From Siphonodentalium dalli (Eukaryota; Mollusca; Scaphopoda; Gadilida; Siphonodentaliidae), in NCBI GenBank assembly GCA_032622095.1, contig CP136063.1, positions 116,210,723-116,274,722 of the forward strand: 64,000 nucleotides of DNA, read 5' to 3'. Positions 1 through 11,100 of this stretch are shown one piece after another (the first letter of the stretch is position 1; each line of letters starts with the position of its first letter). The translations under genes and the position numbers were made by a program. Below the pieces are notes generated by a model, which did no database searches, had not been told where the DNA came from, and saw only the letters and a program-made list of their open reading frames with translations.

Positions 1-300
1 TACTAACATCGCCAAAATTTTCAAAGAAATCAACCATACCACTCAATCGAAAACATAGTCAAAACTATGCTCAATTGTAAATATTTACATCTGGATTCAG
101 GACGCAACAATCGGCGACAAACAAACACAAATTATTTCACATCCAGAGTCAGTGCCTTTAATTAATATACCGTATCAGAATGATGGTGTGGGTTGGCAAT
201 TTGGATTAATATTCGTAAAATGAACAACTTTAAGATTATTCTCCATTTCTATTTGATCACCCTGCTGGAGTGCTTCACATCACTTTATTGTTAATTTACA
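1..300. repeat. Fragment related to the interior of the 629-bp TTAA element
   Basis: Bases 1-300 align by eye with 20865-21165, the interior of the TTAA-flanked element at 20717-21345. Shared landmarks include ACTCAATTGTAAATAT, GGCGA.AAAC and GATTATTCTCC.TTTCTAT. The left end lies outside the window. Confidence 0.6.
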
Positions 301-835
301 GATTTTCGTCTCAGTTGATATAACTGCTTAGTGAATGAAAATTGCTATCTAACTATCGTCTGTCACTGTTTTTGTGACTCTCGTGTCTCAATGATTATGT
401 CTCTTGTTGAATAGACTGATTCTGGTCGAAAGCTGCAAAAAACTGAAAAGGAAGTAACCTGATGCCTCGAGCGATAGTATGATTATGGTATAGGGATTGC
501 TCTTGGTGGTCTGGTGTGTTTGCCTAGACCAGTCCGGACCAGTCCAATCATTATAAAATGCCTTAAATGGCGGGAAATGTGTTAAATCTTACTTTGGTAT
601 ATATGCGTAAAAACTTATGTTACAGAAAGTGAAAAGTTACTGCCGGGCAAGCTTGTAATTAACTCTGGACATCATATATAATACATTGTAAGCAGATTGT
701 GGAAATATGTAGTGTATTTCTTTTCTCCATCATTGTATAGTCTATAGACTATAGTCATAGAAGTTAGAGAACGAACATACATTTATACTATCTATCTAGA
801 ATTACCTGTCAACAACCTTTTTGGGCATTACAGAC
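301..835. other. Intergenic, nothing recognised
   Basis: No long ORF, RNA gene or repeat pair recognised. A small symmetric run of TATAGTC/GACTATA at about 736-755 is the only visible structure. Confidence 0.5.
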
Positions 836-1165
836 AGGGTCCAGGTCTCGATTGTGGTCAGTGCTTTGGTGGGCTACTCTAAACCTACAGCCGGGTTCTT
901 TAACGTGCACATAGTCACCCATGTACACGGGTCAGCCATTTATGTCGGCTCCCGATCTGACAGCGTACCGCACTCATGACAACATACCTGGACATGATGT
1001 CCCTGTGAAGGGAAGTCAGTTTTGTATTCGGATATATATTGTGTGATCACGAATGAGACTTTTCAGTCATACAACGTTTGGATTTTTGTCAGAATACCCG
1101 ACTGGGAATCGATCCCCGGACCTTTAGCATGAGAGACCAGTACGCTATCCACTCGGCCACTGACT
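836..1165 (-). repeat. tRNA-derived SINE (minus strand)
   Basis: On the minus strand, 1165 to about 1095 reads as a tRNA-like head, with an A box of the type TGGCCGAGTGG and a B box GGATCGATTCC. The body downstream contains GTGCACGTTAAAGAACCCGG (positions 912-893), a motif shared with the second SINE at 2.2-2.7 kb. RNA polymerase III would drive such elements (family knowledge). There is no intact cloverleaf, so this is not a functional tRNA gene. Confidence 0.6.
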
Positions 1166-1178
1166 TACTATTACTAAC

Positions 1179-1522
1179 GCTGAAGGGGTCACTCTCAGTG
1201 AGTCTCACCAAAAAAAGTGCTGTTCAAAGGGTACACAGGTTTTGAAAATGTGCTGAAGGGTACACAGGGTTTGTGATCGCCACTAACATCGTTACTTAAA
1301 CTGTGTTTCTGAAAGTATGGTGCCCATTAGCAGTTTGTTTTCAGTTAATTATAATGTTCATTGGAACGTAAACAATTATTTTCTAACATAAATCATGGCA
1401 GATACGAAAACTAAACGTCATTTAGAATTAGAACGACATTTCGAACCCTGTGTACCCTTCATCACATTTTCAAATCCTGTGTACCCTTCAGCACTTTTTT
1501 TGGTGAGAGTGACCCCTTCAGC
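1179..1522. mobile_element. MITE with 9-bp target duplications
   Basis: Long terminal inverted repeats start GCTGAAGGGGTCACTCTCA and continue with CACCAAAAAAAGTGCT and GAAGGGTACACAGG. The flanks ATTACTAAC at 1170-1178 and 1523-1531 are identical 9-bp target duplications. The 344-bp interior has no ORF. A duplication of 8-9 bp points to the hAT or Mutator class; I cannot choose between them. Confidence 0.8.
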
Positions 1523-1531
1523 ATTACTAAC

Positions 1532-2235
1532 ATTACTGTTCGCCTAGATCGTATTGCGATAATCCACAACTTACAAACGTAACTTATATCACGAAATAAG
1601 GAGACCCAAACGAGCCGTGACTCAAAAGAAACGTGAAACATCGCGTTATCATTTGGACACCATTACCCATTCTTGGAATCTTCCATAAAATAAATCAATA
1701 TAATCTCTGCTGTATACCTGGAAATTCGTAAATTATAACAATAGAAGGTATTTTTTGTTGATATTCTTGATCACAGATATCAGAACAAAAATTAAGTACC
1801 GTCAGGTTCAAAACACATACACAACGAGCACCTGCTGAAAAAAGAGTTATCCTTCTTGATCGGTCGCCAAGGATTTCGAGAAATAAACAATCGGATGAGT
1901 GATATTCTAATAAGGTACCGATATTACGAGATATTACACTTTTATTTATCAAATTTTCAAATCTGAATTACTGATTAATAAACAACGCACGTATCTTCAT
2001 CATAACCAGATGTTCACATTGACTGACAAGGTCACGAAGGTGATGAGAGGCAGATATCATAAAAGGTTTTTTTCTTCTTTCTGGATTTTGGTTTCACGAA
2101 GTTAGGGGACTCGATCCCCACTCTTATTCAGGAGAGTGCGTCTAGCAAATAACCTCTAAGCCTGGGGTAGTTTGACCATTCTACAGATAACCATTTTGAA
2201 GTACATTGTTGTTGTATCATGTTATGGTTGCATCA
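1532..2235. other. Intergenic, nothing recognised
   Basis: AT-rich; contains only an 85-codon minus-strand open frame with no recognisable motif. No repeat pair seen. Confidence 0.5.
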
Positions 2236-2240
2236 TGTTA

Positions 2241-2725
2241 TGGAGCGGATAGCTCAGTTGATTTGTGGGCCGACCTCTGAGCTACACCTTCGACACGGTC
2301 GAGGGTTCAAATCCGACAAAATATCGGTCGGACTTTGTGTCGCCATCTGCATTCCCAGTACCATGGGCATCACAAATCAATCATCGATGCCACGATCAGT
2401 GATCTGAGAAAGCATCCAGAAGCCAAAGAGTCTCAGACAAAATTTGAAAAAATGCGTACTGGACTAACTTCGTACCGGTACCTCTGCTCCTCTTGTAATG
2501 TCATGACCAGGGATGACACTACACTTGGCACACCGTCGGATCGGAAGCCGACGCTAATGGCTGTCCCGTGTGCATCAATGTGCGCACGTTAAAGATCCCT
2601 ACCGTGGCGGAGAAGTCACGGGTTCGGCAAAAAAACTTCCTGGAAAAATTATGGATCTACTCGATCCCGTCCTGTAAAAGCCAGCCTTGGTCACTAGGAC
2701 GTAACAACTACAGATACAGACAGAA
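2241..2725 (+). repeat. tRNA-derived SINE (plus strand)
   Basis: The head at 2241-2312 has a polymerase III A box (TAGCTCAGTTGATT) and B box (GGTTCAAATCC) at tRNA-like spacing. The body holds GCGCACGTTAAAGATCCC at about 2582-2600, matching the core of the minus-strand SINE at 836-1165. The 3' limit is approximate. Confidence 0.6.
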
Positions 2726-2729
2726 TGGG

Positions 2730-3190
2730 AATTAGCGGCACTACCCTATAGGCCTATCAAAAGTATCATTGTTCAGGTGTGGTTGAACCACCATGCAGCT
2801 AACCACTGATCGATCTATTCTATATTAGGCTGTAACCTAATATAAAGATGACACTCTGTTTATATAAGTCCACAACTTTCGAAACATCGCGAACAATGGT
2901 GTTTGCTCATTTGCATAGTTATCGTTTTTAATTTGCAATTGAAATGCGTTGTGCGTATATAATAGTTAATATTATATAGCAATTAGCATGCTGCGTCCGA
3001 CCTAAATTTGTTTTATGGTGAACACACATTAAATTAGGTTCCTAATTGGGTCTTCTTAGATGAGCACCATGGACCACATAGTTGCACTATAGCATTATAA
3101 TGCAGCTAATACTGAAATACTGCAGACAAATGCACAGCCGAGTGACGTTATACAATACGATTCATTTTACTAAGCATTGATGTTCAATTT
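2730..3190. other. Intergenic, nothing recognised
   Basis: No coding or repeat signal identified. A small inverted repeat (TATATTAGG/CCTAATATA) sits at about 2820-2843. Confidence 0.45.
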
Positions 3191-3192
3191 AA

Positions 3193-3310
3193 TAGGGCCC
3201 TGTGAATCGGGTGTTTTCATTTCGAATAAAATCTCGAATCGAATCAGGCAAGCGATTCCAAATCAAATTGAATCTCAAATTGAATCATTAATGTTACTGA
3301 GCCAATCGAG
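3193..3310. repeat. hAT-like terminus fragment
   Basis: ATAGGGCCCTGTGAATCGGG followed by repeated CGAATC-type words resembles both ends of the hAT-like element at 18.5-20.4 kb (CCCTGTGAAT on the left, RC of GATTCGCAGTGCCC on the right). No partner terminus was found nearby. Confidence 0.35.
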
Positions 3311-3723
3311 TGTAAATACATATAACTCCGAAGAAACACCTAAAATTTCCTGGTGATCGTGTAGTGCATTATGCACAGATTATGCAGTTACTAGTATCTA
3401 CACACATCTATGAATTTTCTGTGTCTGAGCAATCGTTGAGTACAGATAAGAGCATACATGCATGAGAAAACCAATGTCAACGTAAATACGGACAAGCGTA
3501 CCGTGTGATGCCTGTTTCATTTCGTTGAATAGCGCAGTATTTTTCGCTACACTTGAAATTGTTGTCTGTTACTTGAACTGACAGACTTACCGGACAATGT
3601 TACAAAAATACTCAGAACATGGAATCACACTCGCATTTATGCAAATCAAACAAAGATCTAAAATCTGGCATACATGCAACAGGACTATACTATAGTACAC
3701 ACCTTGGGGCACACCCGATCCTA

Positions 3724-4171
3724 TGGGAGGCCAAATTCACATTTATTAATAATTTCACTTCAGCGCAATTCAATTGCGCTTCAGCGCAATCCAGCCTGAT
3801 TCATATCAATTGCGCTGAAGCGCAATTCAATTGAGCTGAAGCGCAATATTGTTACAAGCTTACACCCCTGAACTAGGGGTTAGCCATATATATGGGAAAA
3901 TAATTGTGCTTCAGCGCATTTGAATTGCGCTTCAGCGCAATTAATTTTGTATTGGATTTATTTATTAACTCGGGGTTAGCCATATATGGGGAAAATAATT
4001 GCGCTGAAGTGCAATTAATTTTGTATTGGATTTATATATTCATTAATTTACTGGGGGTTTAGCCACATATGGAAAATTAATTGAAGCGCAATTAATTTTG
4101 AGTTGCGCTGAAGCGCAATTGAATTGCACTGAAGCACAATTATTAATAATAAATGTTAATTTGGCCTCCCA
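3724..4171. mobile_element. TA-flanked MITE packed with GCGCTTCAGCGC palindromes
   Basis: Terminal inverted repeats TGGGAGGCCAAATT / AATTTGGCCTCCCA continue into CATTTATTA, flanked by TA on both sides. The 448-bp interior carries many copies of the self-complementary words TTGCGCTTCAGCGCAA and GCGCTGAAGCGC, plus three copies of a GGGGTTAGCCATATATGG-like word. No ORF. Related palindromes recur at 14163-14232. Confidence 0.75.
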
Positions 4172-4173
4172 TA

Positions 4174-5465
4174 CGATTCTACTGCCACACTATCCGGGAA
4201 CTGGCCCTCTACTTATAACCTTCTGGCTTCTGCTTATCAGAAAAGATTGAATCCACTCTCCAATTTCCCTCTGTATACCATAGGAATTTAGTTTATGTGA
4301 CAGTCATCTGTGTGGCATATGTCGAATGCCTTACTGAAATCAAGCACAGTGATGTCTACTTGTGTCTTGGTGTTGTATTGTGTAAGGATATCATGTGAGG
4401 TGGCAATAAGCTGTGTTTTTCAGGAGTGTTTAGATCTGAAACTGTGTTGTTTGTTGGACAGTATGTTGTGTAACTCAAGATGTTTATAAATTTTGCTTGC
4501 TGTAAATAACGAACCAAAGCTGGACGCTTTGGGTCATATATAGACTATACCTGATTTTGTGATGTCACCAATTATTATTTAATACGACGCTGTTGATTTG
4601 TATTGATGCGACCACTTTTGTCGCACAGTAGATCTGTGGGCGTAAAGCATTAATGTCATAATCAGATTTTTTTTTTACTGTGTCTATCGATTACTGGTAT
4701 TCCAAAATAAGGGGAATTACAATCGGAATTATGAACAATTGAAGTATTTATTTATAAACAGTTATTTTTATCAATAAAGTTGTTCATATTAGATCAATTT
4801 CCTATGTTGGTTAGCAGAAAACCACTTACGACGTCTACGCGGGCCAGCATCCAACAAGGCTGCAATTGTCATGTCGTATCCGGACAAATTGATTTCACCT
4901 CACTAGACTAGACCTATATATATAAGTTTACGCAGGCTTGCTTCAATACACGGGGTATTGATAATACAGTCTACCGGATCTGTGTCCATGTGAACCCTCA
5001 TTTCTAGTTGTGAATCTCATATACGCGGATATATAGTCTGGCTGTTGAAGGGTTGAACCTGGAATTTTTTTTTAACAAGCTCAATTTGATGTCATTCGAG
5101 CAGGATAATCCCCTGGTAAACATATCTAAAATCCGCCTTGGGGAATTTTTTGTATTCAAGATGGCATCCAACATGGCCGCTTGAAAGTTGAAAATTTCGA
5201 GAAGTCTATTGTTTGACGCCCAAAATAAAACTATGAACCCGTCTTAACATAATTAATTTTGTAGTGTATACAATATATTTCCAGAGTAAACTATGTAGTT
5301 TCCGGATAAAAGACCTAAACATGGCGGCCAAAATATCAGCCAAAACCGGAAAATATGTGTTTTCTTTATTTTCCCACTAATTTTGTACATTATGATTGTA
5401 TTGACTTTGAATCTCCCACCCAAACGAACGATATATTTAGTGAGTGTTGAGATTGCTTTCTGGCG
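4174..5465. other. Intergenic, nothing recognised
   Basis: No supported gene. A few short open frames lack motifs. Confidence 0.45.
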
Positions 5466-5469
5466 ATAC

Positions 5470-8179
5470 AGCCACATTAAATCCAGTTCCTGATCAACAG
5501 CCGTTTCGTGCAAATCTCCCCGCAACAATCCCCACAGGCAGTGACACACTTAAGTCCATTTTTACCGACAGGAACATTGATTTGTGCCACAAGGATTTCT
5601 TGACGACAATTTACAATTGCATAGAATGAATTTAAGAAGATTTTCTGTTGCTGGTTCTTGGTCAGTCATTATTGGGATAAGTATTGACCCCTGCATTTCC
5701 ATCCCCAATATTTTGGTTTTAGATCTATTTTCCTGAGTTATGCCCAGATTAAAACCTGTAAGTGAACCTTAAGACTATGGAAATAGGCTGCCCTCTCTGT
5801 AGGTGGCAATTTTTGAGTTTCGATAGCAGACCTGTTGGAGGAAATCATGGTCATGAACTTCACATATCATATATGGTCGAGGGACTCTCCATCCTTGCCC
5901 GAGTACATTTGAACGAAAATCTTTGAACCTGCCTCGGCTACCTGTTGGGCTGACGCAGCCCGATTGCTGATTTCTATCGAAACATGTTGCAGCTGAGCGG
6001 ATGATTCTAATCGTTTCATCAAGCCTGCCTTTCTCTGTCCAAATATCGCTTATGTTGTGTCACACCAACCCCAAGCATGCAAGAAAATAATATGTTTGGT
6101 GACCAAATCACCGCCTTTGTGCACAATATCAGCTACATTCCACACCCACCGCTTTTGTGTGACTTTCGCATCTCAGACTTGAAATATATAATTGATAATG
6201 AGCCTTTCCCGTGATGTAGGAGTAAAATTAGAACATCTGTGTCAATAGCAACAACTACCTGTGATGTTAATGCTGATTCTATGGCCGAAACAATCATTGT
6301 GTCTGCGTCAGATGTTCTGTTATGGACTGTGTGATGAGCGTCCCATAGCGTCTTGCTGAGTAGATGTATAAACTGCTGGTTATGCGAAGATCTGTCGCTT
6401 GTATTTGCAAATGATGCTTGACTTACCCAAAAAATGTCTGTGGTTATACAAGTGTTTTATAGAGGATGGTGTTCATACTATTCGAAGGAGCAGTAGGTTT
6501 TGGGCAGGACTGTCAAGTGACCTAGTTATTGAGCATGTCATGATGCATTCCATCAAAACTTTCAAAAGTCGGGGAATTAATTAATAACTGATTCTTTTCT
6601 ATTGAATCGGAAACATCGAAACTGGGATGTACCCATCAAACACTTTTTCATACAGCTCATTTATTGCTTTCACTTCGGCCTGACTAAGCCTCTCCCCTTC
6701 GAAACTGCCAGTACCAGTTGAAGCGATTCCTTCGATTGCCGATTCTTCAACATTTGATGTCGAAGTTACTATGATATTTAACGTTGGAGTAATAATTCGG
6801 TATCTGATGTCGTGTTTGACCCCGCGTCATCGGCTGTCGACTTGGAAATTTCATTTGAATCATCAGAGATCAAATCATCCAGCAGCTTATTAGTAAGGGC
6901 TCCGTCTGAGTGCTCGTGAGAATGTCTTCCCGGAAAGCATTGTGGCAACTAAGTTTGAGCCATAAGTGTTTTCAAGAGCCTCATCTAACCCCGACCCATT
7001 CATCATGGTACAAATGCTACCCATGAAACTTATCATCAGATGGAAGCCGCCGAGTCTACAAACTATTCCAAGTGACTTGGCTTCAATTATCTCAACTGCT
7101 TTGAACTGGTCAAGCATGGAGTCACAATTCCCAACTGTGTCACGTGATTCTGAATATACATCAAAGTGGAAAATAAACAAGACTCATCTGATGAGTTGAG
7201 GTTCTATTATCGGTAGAAAAAGAACTTCTGACTTGGCTGAAGGTTCTGAGCTGTTTGAAGAAAAGATGTGTTCCATGAATCCAGACCAGTTCGGTCTATG
7301 TTTCATTGCTCGATTTGGAAGCCAACTGCAATGCCCTAACAAACCAGTGTTCAAACCTGGAGGCAGTGTGTATGAGTTTTGTAACCCAAGCATGGGTCGG
7401 TACTTTATTGTTGATAATCCCAGCTTTGGAGGTTTCAAATAGTGTATGATAGACACAGCCTTTTGTCTTCGATTAGTTCTTCAACCATAACACTTTTTTG
7501 ACGAGTGATCACTGTTGATTTAGTTGTAGGCAGGGTGTCGTCCTTTGGAGATGAAACTGCGATTATCCCCATACCATGAAATGAACCTTTACCATCAATA
7601 GTAGTGACGTTGCTACCCACTGATCAGTAAAGGTACCTGGAAAATACTCCACTAGTGTACTTTCAAGACTTTCCACCTGGATCACTGATTGCTTGTACCT
7701 GTTTACTTCGCCGTAAGTAATTGAAAACCAGAATTTAGACAGAGTTCATCAACAAGCCACCTTGGCCCGAACACGTGATCAATTTCAAACTTCTTTCGGG
7801 ATGACGGGGATCTGATATCCCACCCTTTCAACATATGAAACAGTCTTCTTTGAAATTAAATGGGTCTTGTTTAGACCTCAATTTCTTAGAGAACGGAACC
7901 GTATCCATGCACTCAGGATTGACACTGAAGGTTCGTTTCCTATAGCGAAATCACGCCTACAGTCTTTATGGACCAAGACCTTACCAATGGGTGTGGTCAT
8001 TTGTTGCCCATTTAAATATTCAGACAAGTGGTTATATCCTCGCTTATCAGAGAAGTCAATCAAGACTCGAATCCTTTTGCCATAACTTTTATCAGTGGAT
8101 TTTCCTTAGTGCCCACATTACATTGACACATGCTATGAAAGGACAAGTCGCACAAGTCCTCTTGAAAGTTGCTGGCCCC
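5470..8179 (-). pseudogene. Broken copy of a large repeat-associated protein with PIN-like and CXC motifs
   Basis: Reading the minus strand from 8179 down, frames change often but the order of motifs matches an uncharacterised protein family that I recall as multicopy in corals, molluscs and other invertebrates. Motifs: VHKDCRRDF (about 7960), TIDGKGSFHGMGII (about 7590), NWSGFMEH (about 7290), FLPII (about 7215), CRLGGFHLMISFMGSI (about 7020), SGKTFSRALR (about 6910), LYEKVF (about 6650), DTDVL (about 6235), YFKSEMRKSHKSGG (about 6170), DLVTKHIIFLHAWG (about 6090), GSKIFVQMYSGKDGES (about 5900), KLPPTERAA (about 5805) and a cysteine cluster of CXC (tesmin/TSO1) type at about 5510-5625, split by a one-base frameshift. 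Stops and shifts make it nonfunctional. Part of the middle is inverted (separate entry). I do not know the family's function; its copy number and spread suggest mobile DNA. Confidence 0.75.
6377..6590 (+). pseudogene. Inverted internal block of the CXC-family pseudogene
   Basis: The plus strand reads YAKICRLYLQMMLDLPKK, IRRSSRFWAGLSSDLVIEH and MMHSIKTFKSRG without a stop. As I recall the family, this segment belongs between LYEKVF and the DTDVL region, both of which lie on the minus strand on either side of it (6.65 kb and 6.24 kb). The block has therefore flipped, with loss of adjoining coding sequence. Breakpoints are approximate. Confidence 0.7.
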
Positions 8180-8182
8180 TAA

Positions 8183-11100
8183 TAGAGGAGCGGCCAAATC
8201 CAAAAAGGGCCTTAGTTTTCGAGATACCCCTACCCTCGGTAGAACAAGTTGAAACCAACTTTTTCTGGAAGGTAAACAAATATAATTTATGAAAATGATT
8301 CTTGGCCTTACCGGAATTGATGGCAGCTATGTATGGTAAGACTATTTGTGAAGGTACCCTACCGAAAAATTAGCCTGTTTTCAGCGGTTGACCAGCTATA
8401 CACCATTGGTTAAAAGTTAATCACATCACCAAAAACAGAACGTTCTATTTGTTATTATGGGGTACATGGTGATACTAGATTGGAACGTTGTTATTTGATT
8501 CTGGTTTGTTTGAGATTTCACGACGTCATGGTGGAGAATGTAACGTTCTGCGTAAAAAAATCATGACGATTCAGATAAACTGTCGCCCGTCAACTCTGTA
8601 CAACACTAGCACGCTTGATTGAGCTTATCTTGTCATATTGTTTTGGAAAGACTGGAATATGTTCTACCGGGAGGTATTAAATTTATTTTCCTGATCCTAC
8701 AAATATTGCAATAATAGGCAAAAACTTAACCCTCCCCCCAATGTCATACAATGCTAAGTATAGCCATCGCCGGGGATTAGATACCAGAATGATAGAATAG
8801 CGCGTAGTATTTCCTTTTATTTAGTGTAGAACACACATAACAAGTGTAAAATGCGAATTTCCAACCATATGCACTATTAGAATAGTATCTAAATCCAAGA
8901 TGGCGTCCAATATTTTTAGACAAAGTGAAGCGACATACGAAAAATCCAGAAAAGGAACGTCCCCAGTGGTAAAATGTATATTATTTTAATGACCATATAG
9001 AATAGCATTTCATATGAAACATTAGTTTTACCAATAATACATCTTATCAATTGGTAAAATAATAGTCAAAAATTTATTCCGCCAGTCAATGTCATAAAAT
9101 TCGAACTAAAGTTGTCGCCTGGGATTGGAACCACGAATGATCGCATAATGCGCAGTATTTTGTTTTATTTAATGCAGAATACACATGCAAATTGACCAGA
9201 GAAAATTGCCATCCATATTTGTTATTAGAAGAGTATCATAATCCAAGATGGCGTTCAATATGGCGGCCAATTTTAATTTTAAAACTTAGTGAACGGCATA
9301 CGACAAATACAGAAAAGGAACGTCCCCAGTGGTATATTATATATCATTTTACTGACGACATAGAATATTTCATATCAAACATTAGATTCAGCATTAATCC
9401 ATATTATCACTTGATGAAATAATTAGACAAAAAACTTAACCACCCCTACAGTCACAAACTTCCACACAAATGGGCCGCTGGGGATTGTAGTACAGGCCAA
9501 AAAGAAATGAGCATACATTTTTTATTTCATTTGTGCTGAATACGATAAAGAAACAAAAGTTTGAAGTCACGCCCACTATTGCGCCATAATGGCGGCCAAC
9601 ATGGCAGTTAAGTTTAATGTCAACACTTTGTGAACAACTAATACGATATGCGGGCAAAGAACGTTTCATATGGTATTACTTATGCGATGTATTAGCTAGA
9701 AAGTGTGTTTCCATTATTAAATGGCAATCAACATATATGTTATCTTCATAATATGAGCAACAGTTGCTTTTATCAATCATAAAAACTACATGGCTCTGAT
9801 AGCCAACCATTCAATTAACGTTCAGTGACTAAAGGTCAAACATGACTCCAGTGACGACATGTTCATAGAAACATAGAGACAGATGGATATGAGAAATACA
9901 TTTATAATTCCCACATTTTCATTGAATATGAGTCATACAATGTGAACCTATGCATTTACAGCAATGGACACTTGAGCATGGCGTGTCCAGTTTTTCTTGT
10001 GAAACGCAAAGGACCCTACTGGGTGAACAAGAACACAACACTATATGCCAGTGAATTTGAGTTGATTACATCACTCTGATTTACACTCATTTACTTGTAT
10101 CCCCCTAAAACACTAGATCAACAACGAAGGTGTTATGAATCCCGATCAGCAACACTGATATGTGGTCCATGTTAAGTGCAAATAACTTTCGAATATCTGT
10201 GCCAGTTTGGGGGTAGGTGGTTTATGTGTGGACTGAGCATATTGATTCCGCGGTAAGATCGGCGCTGTATTTCCGCCACCCATAAGAATATACAATGTAT
10301 ATCGTGATATGGCCTAGTCGCCATAGACCAAACCATAAACACAATTTGAATATCTATATATCAAGACTAATGACTAGTGTTTATTGTGAATTGCCTTATG
10401 CCTGTCACCATTTCAATTGTGTTTATATTTGCTACTAGCCTACAGTTTTTCATTACTTACCATTTTATCCATTTCAACCTGACTCAAAAGAACCGTGGAC
10501 AAAACAACTTTTTTAGTGACATTCTGGTTTGCTAGTGAGTTGCGTGATTATGAATATAATCTAACGGCAATCATAAATGGAACACTAACGTGCATGTTCA
10601 GTGAGATTATCGCACTATCACCTATGTATCAATAAAATGTATTAGCATGAGAGATATTACGACACATGAGTCCGGACCCACGTCCCTAAGAACTAATACA
10701 TATATGATATCCACCAGAGATATAGAAGATTCAATTTCATTAGTCTAGCCAGGGAACTCAATATCTTCTGGTTGTAACATATATGAATCCGATTGACATT
10801 CACAACAATTTAACTAACATATTAGTCGAGACTAAAATATCATGAACGGAAAAACATGCACATCAAGTAACATATGGCGAGAACAACTTATATGCATAGG
10901 TATGCGGTGTTATTCTCTTATTTCACGCTGAGCCGAAACTCGGACGATTCTACAAACCAGCAACCTCTAGATCACTATACCGCATATTTATAACCTATTT
11001 TTACGCTGATTGCATTATATGGACATTGTGTTATGCCATTAAAGAGCATTTTGTGTGTGTGTGCGATGATGACTTCCGTGTTACGTTAATAGGTAGTTAC

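Noticed and set aside
2241-2312. tRNA gene
   Set aside because: A and B boxes are present but the stems do not pair properly and a SINE body follows; it is a SINE head.
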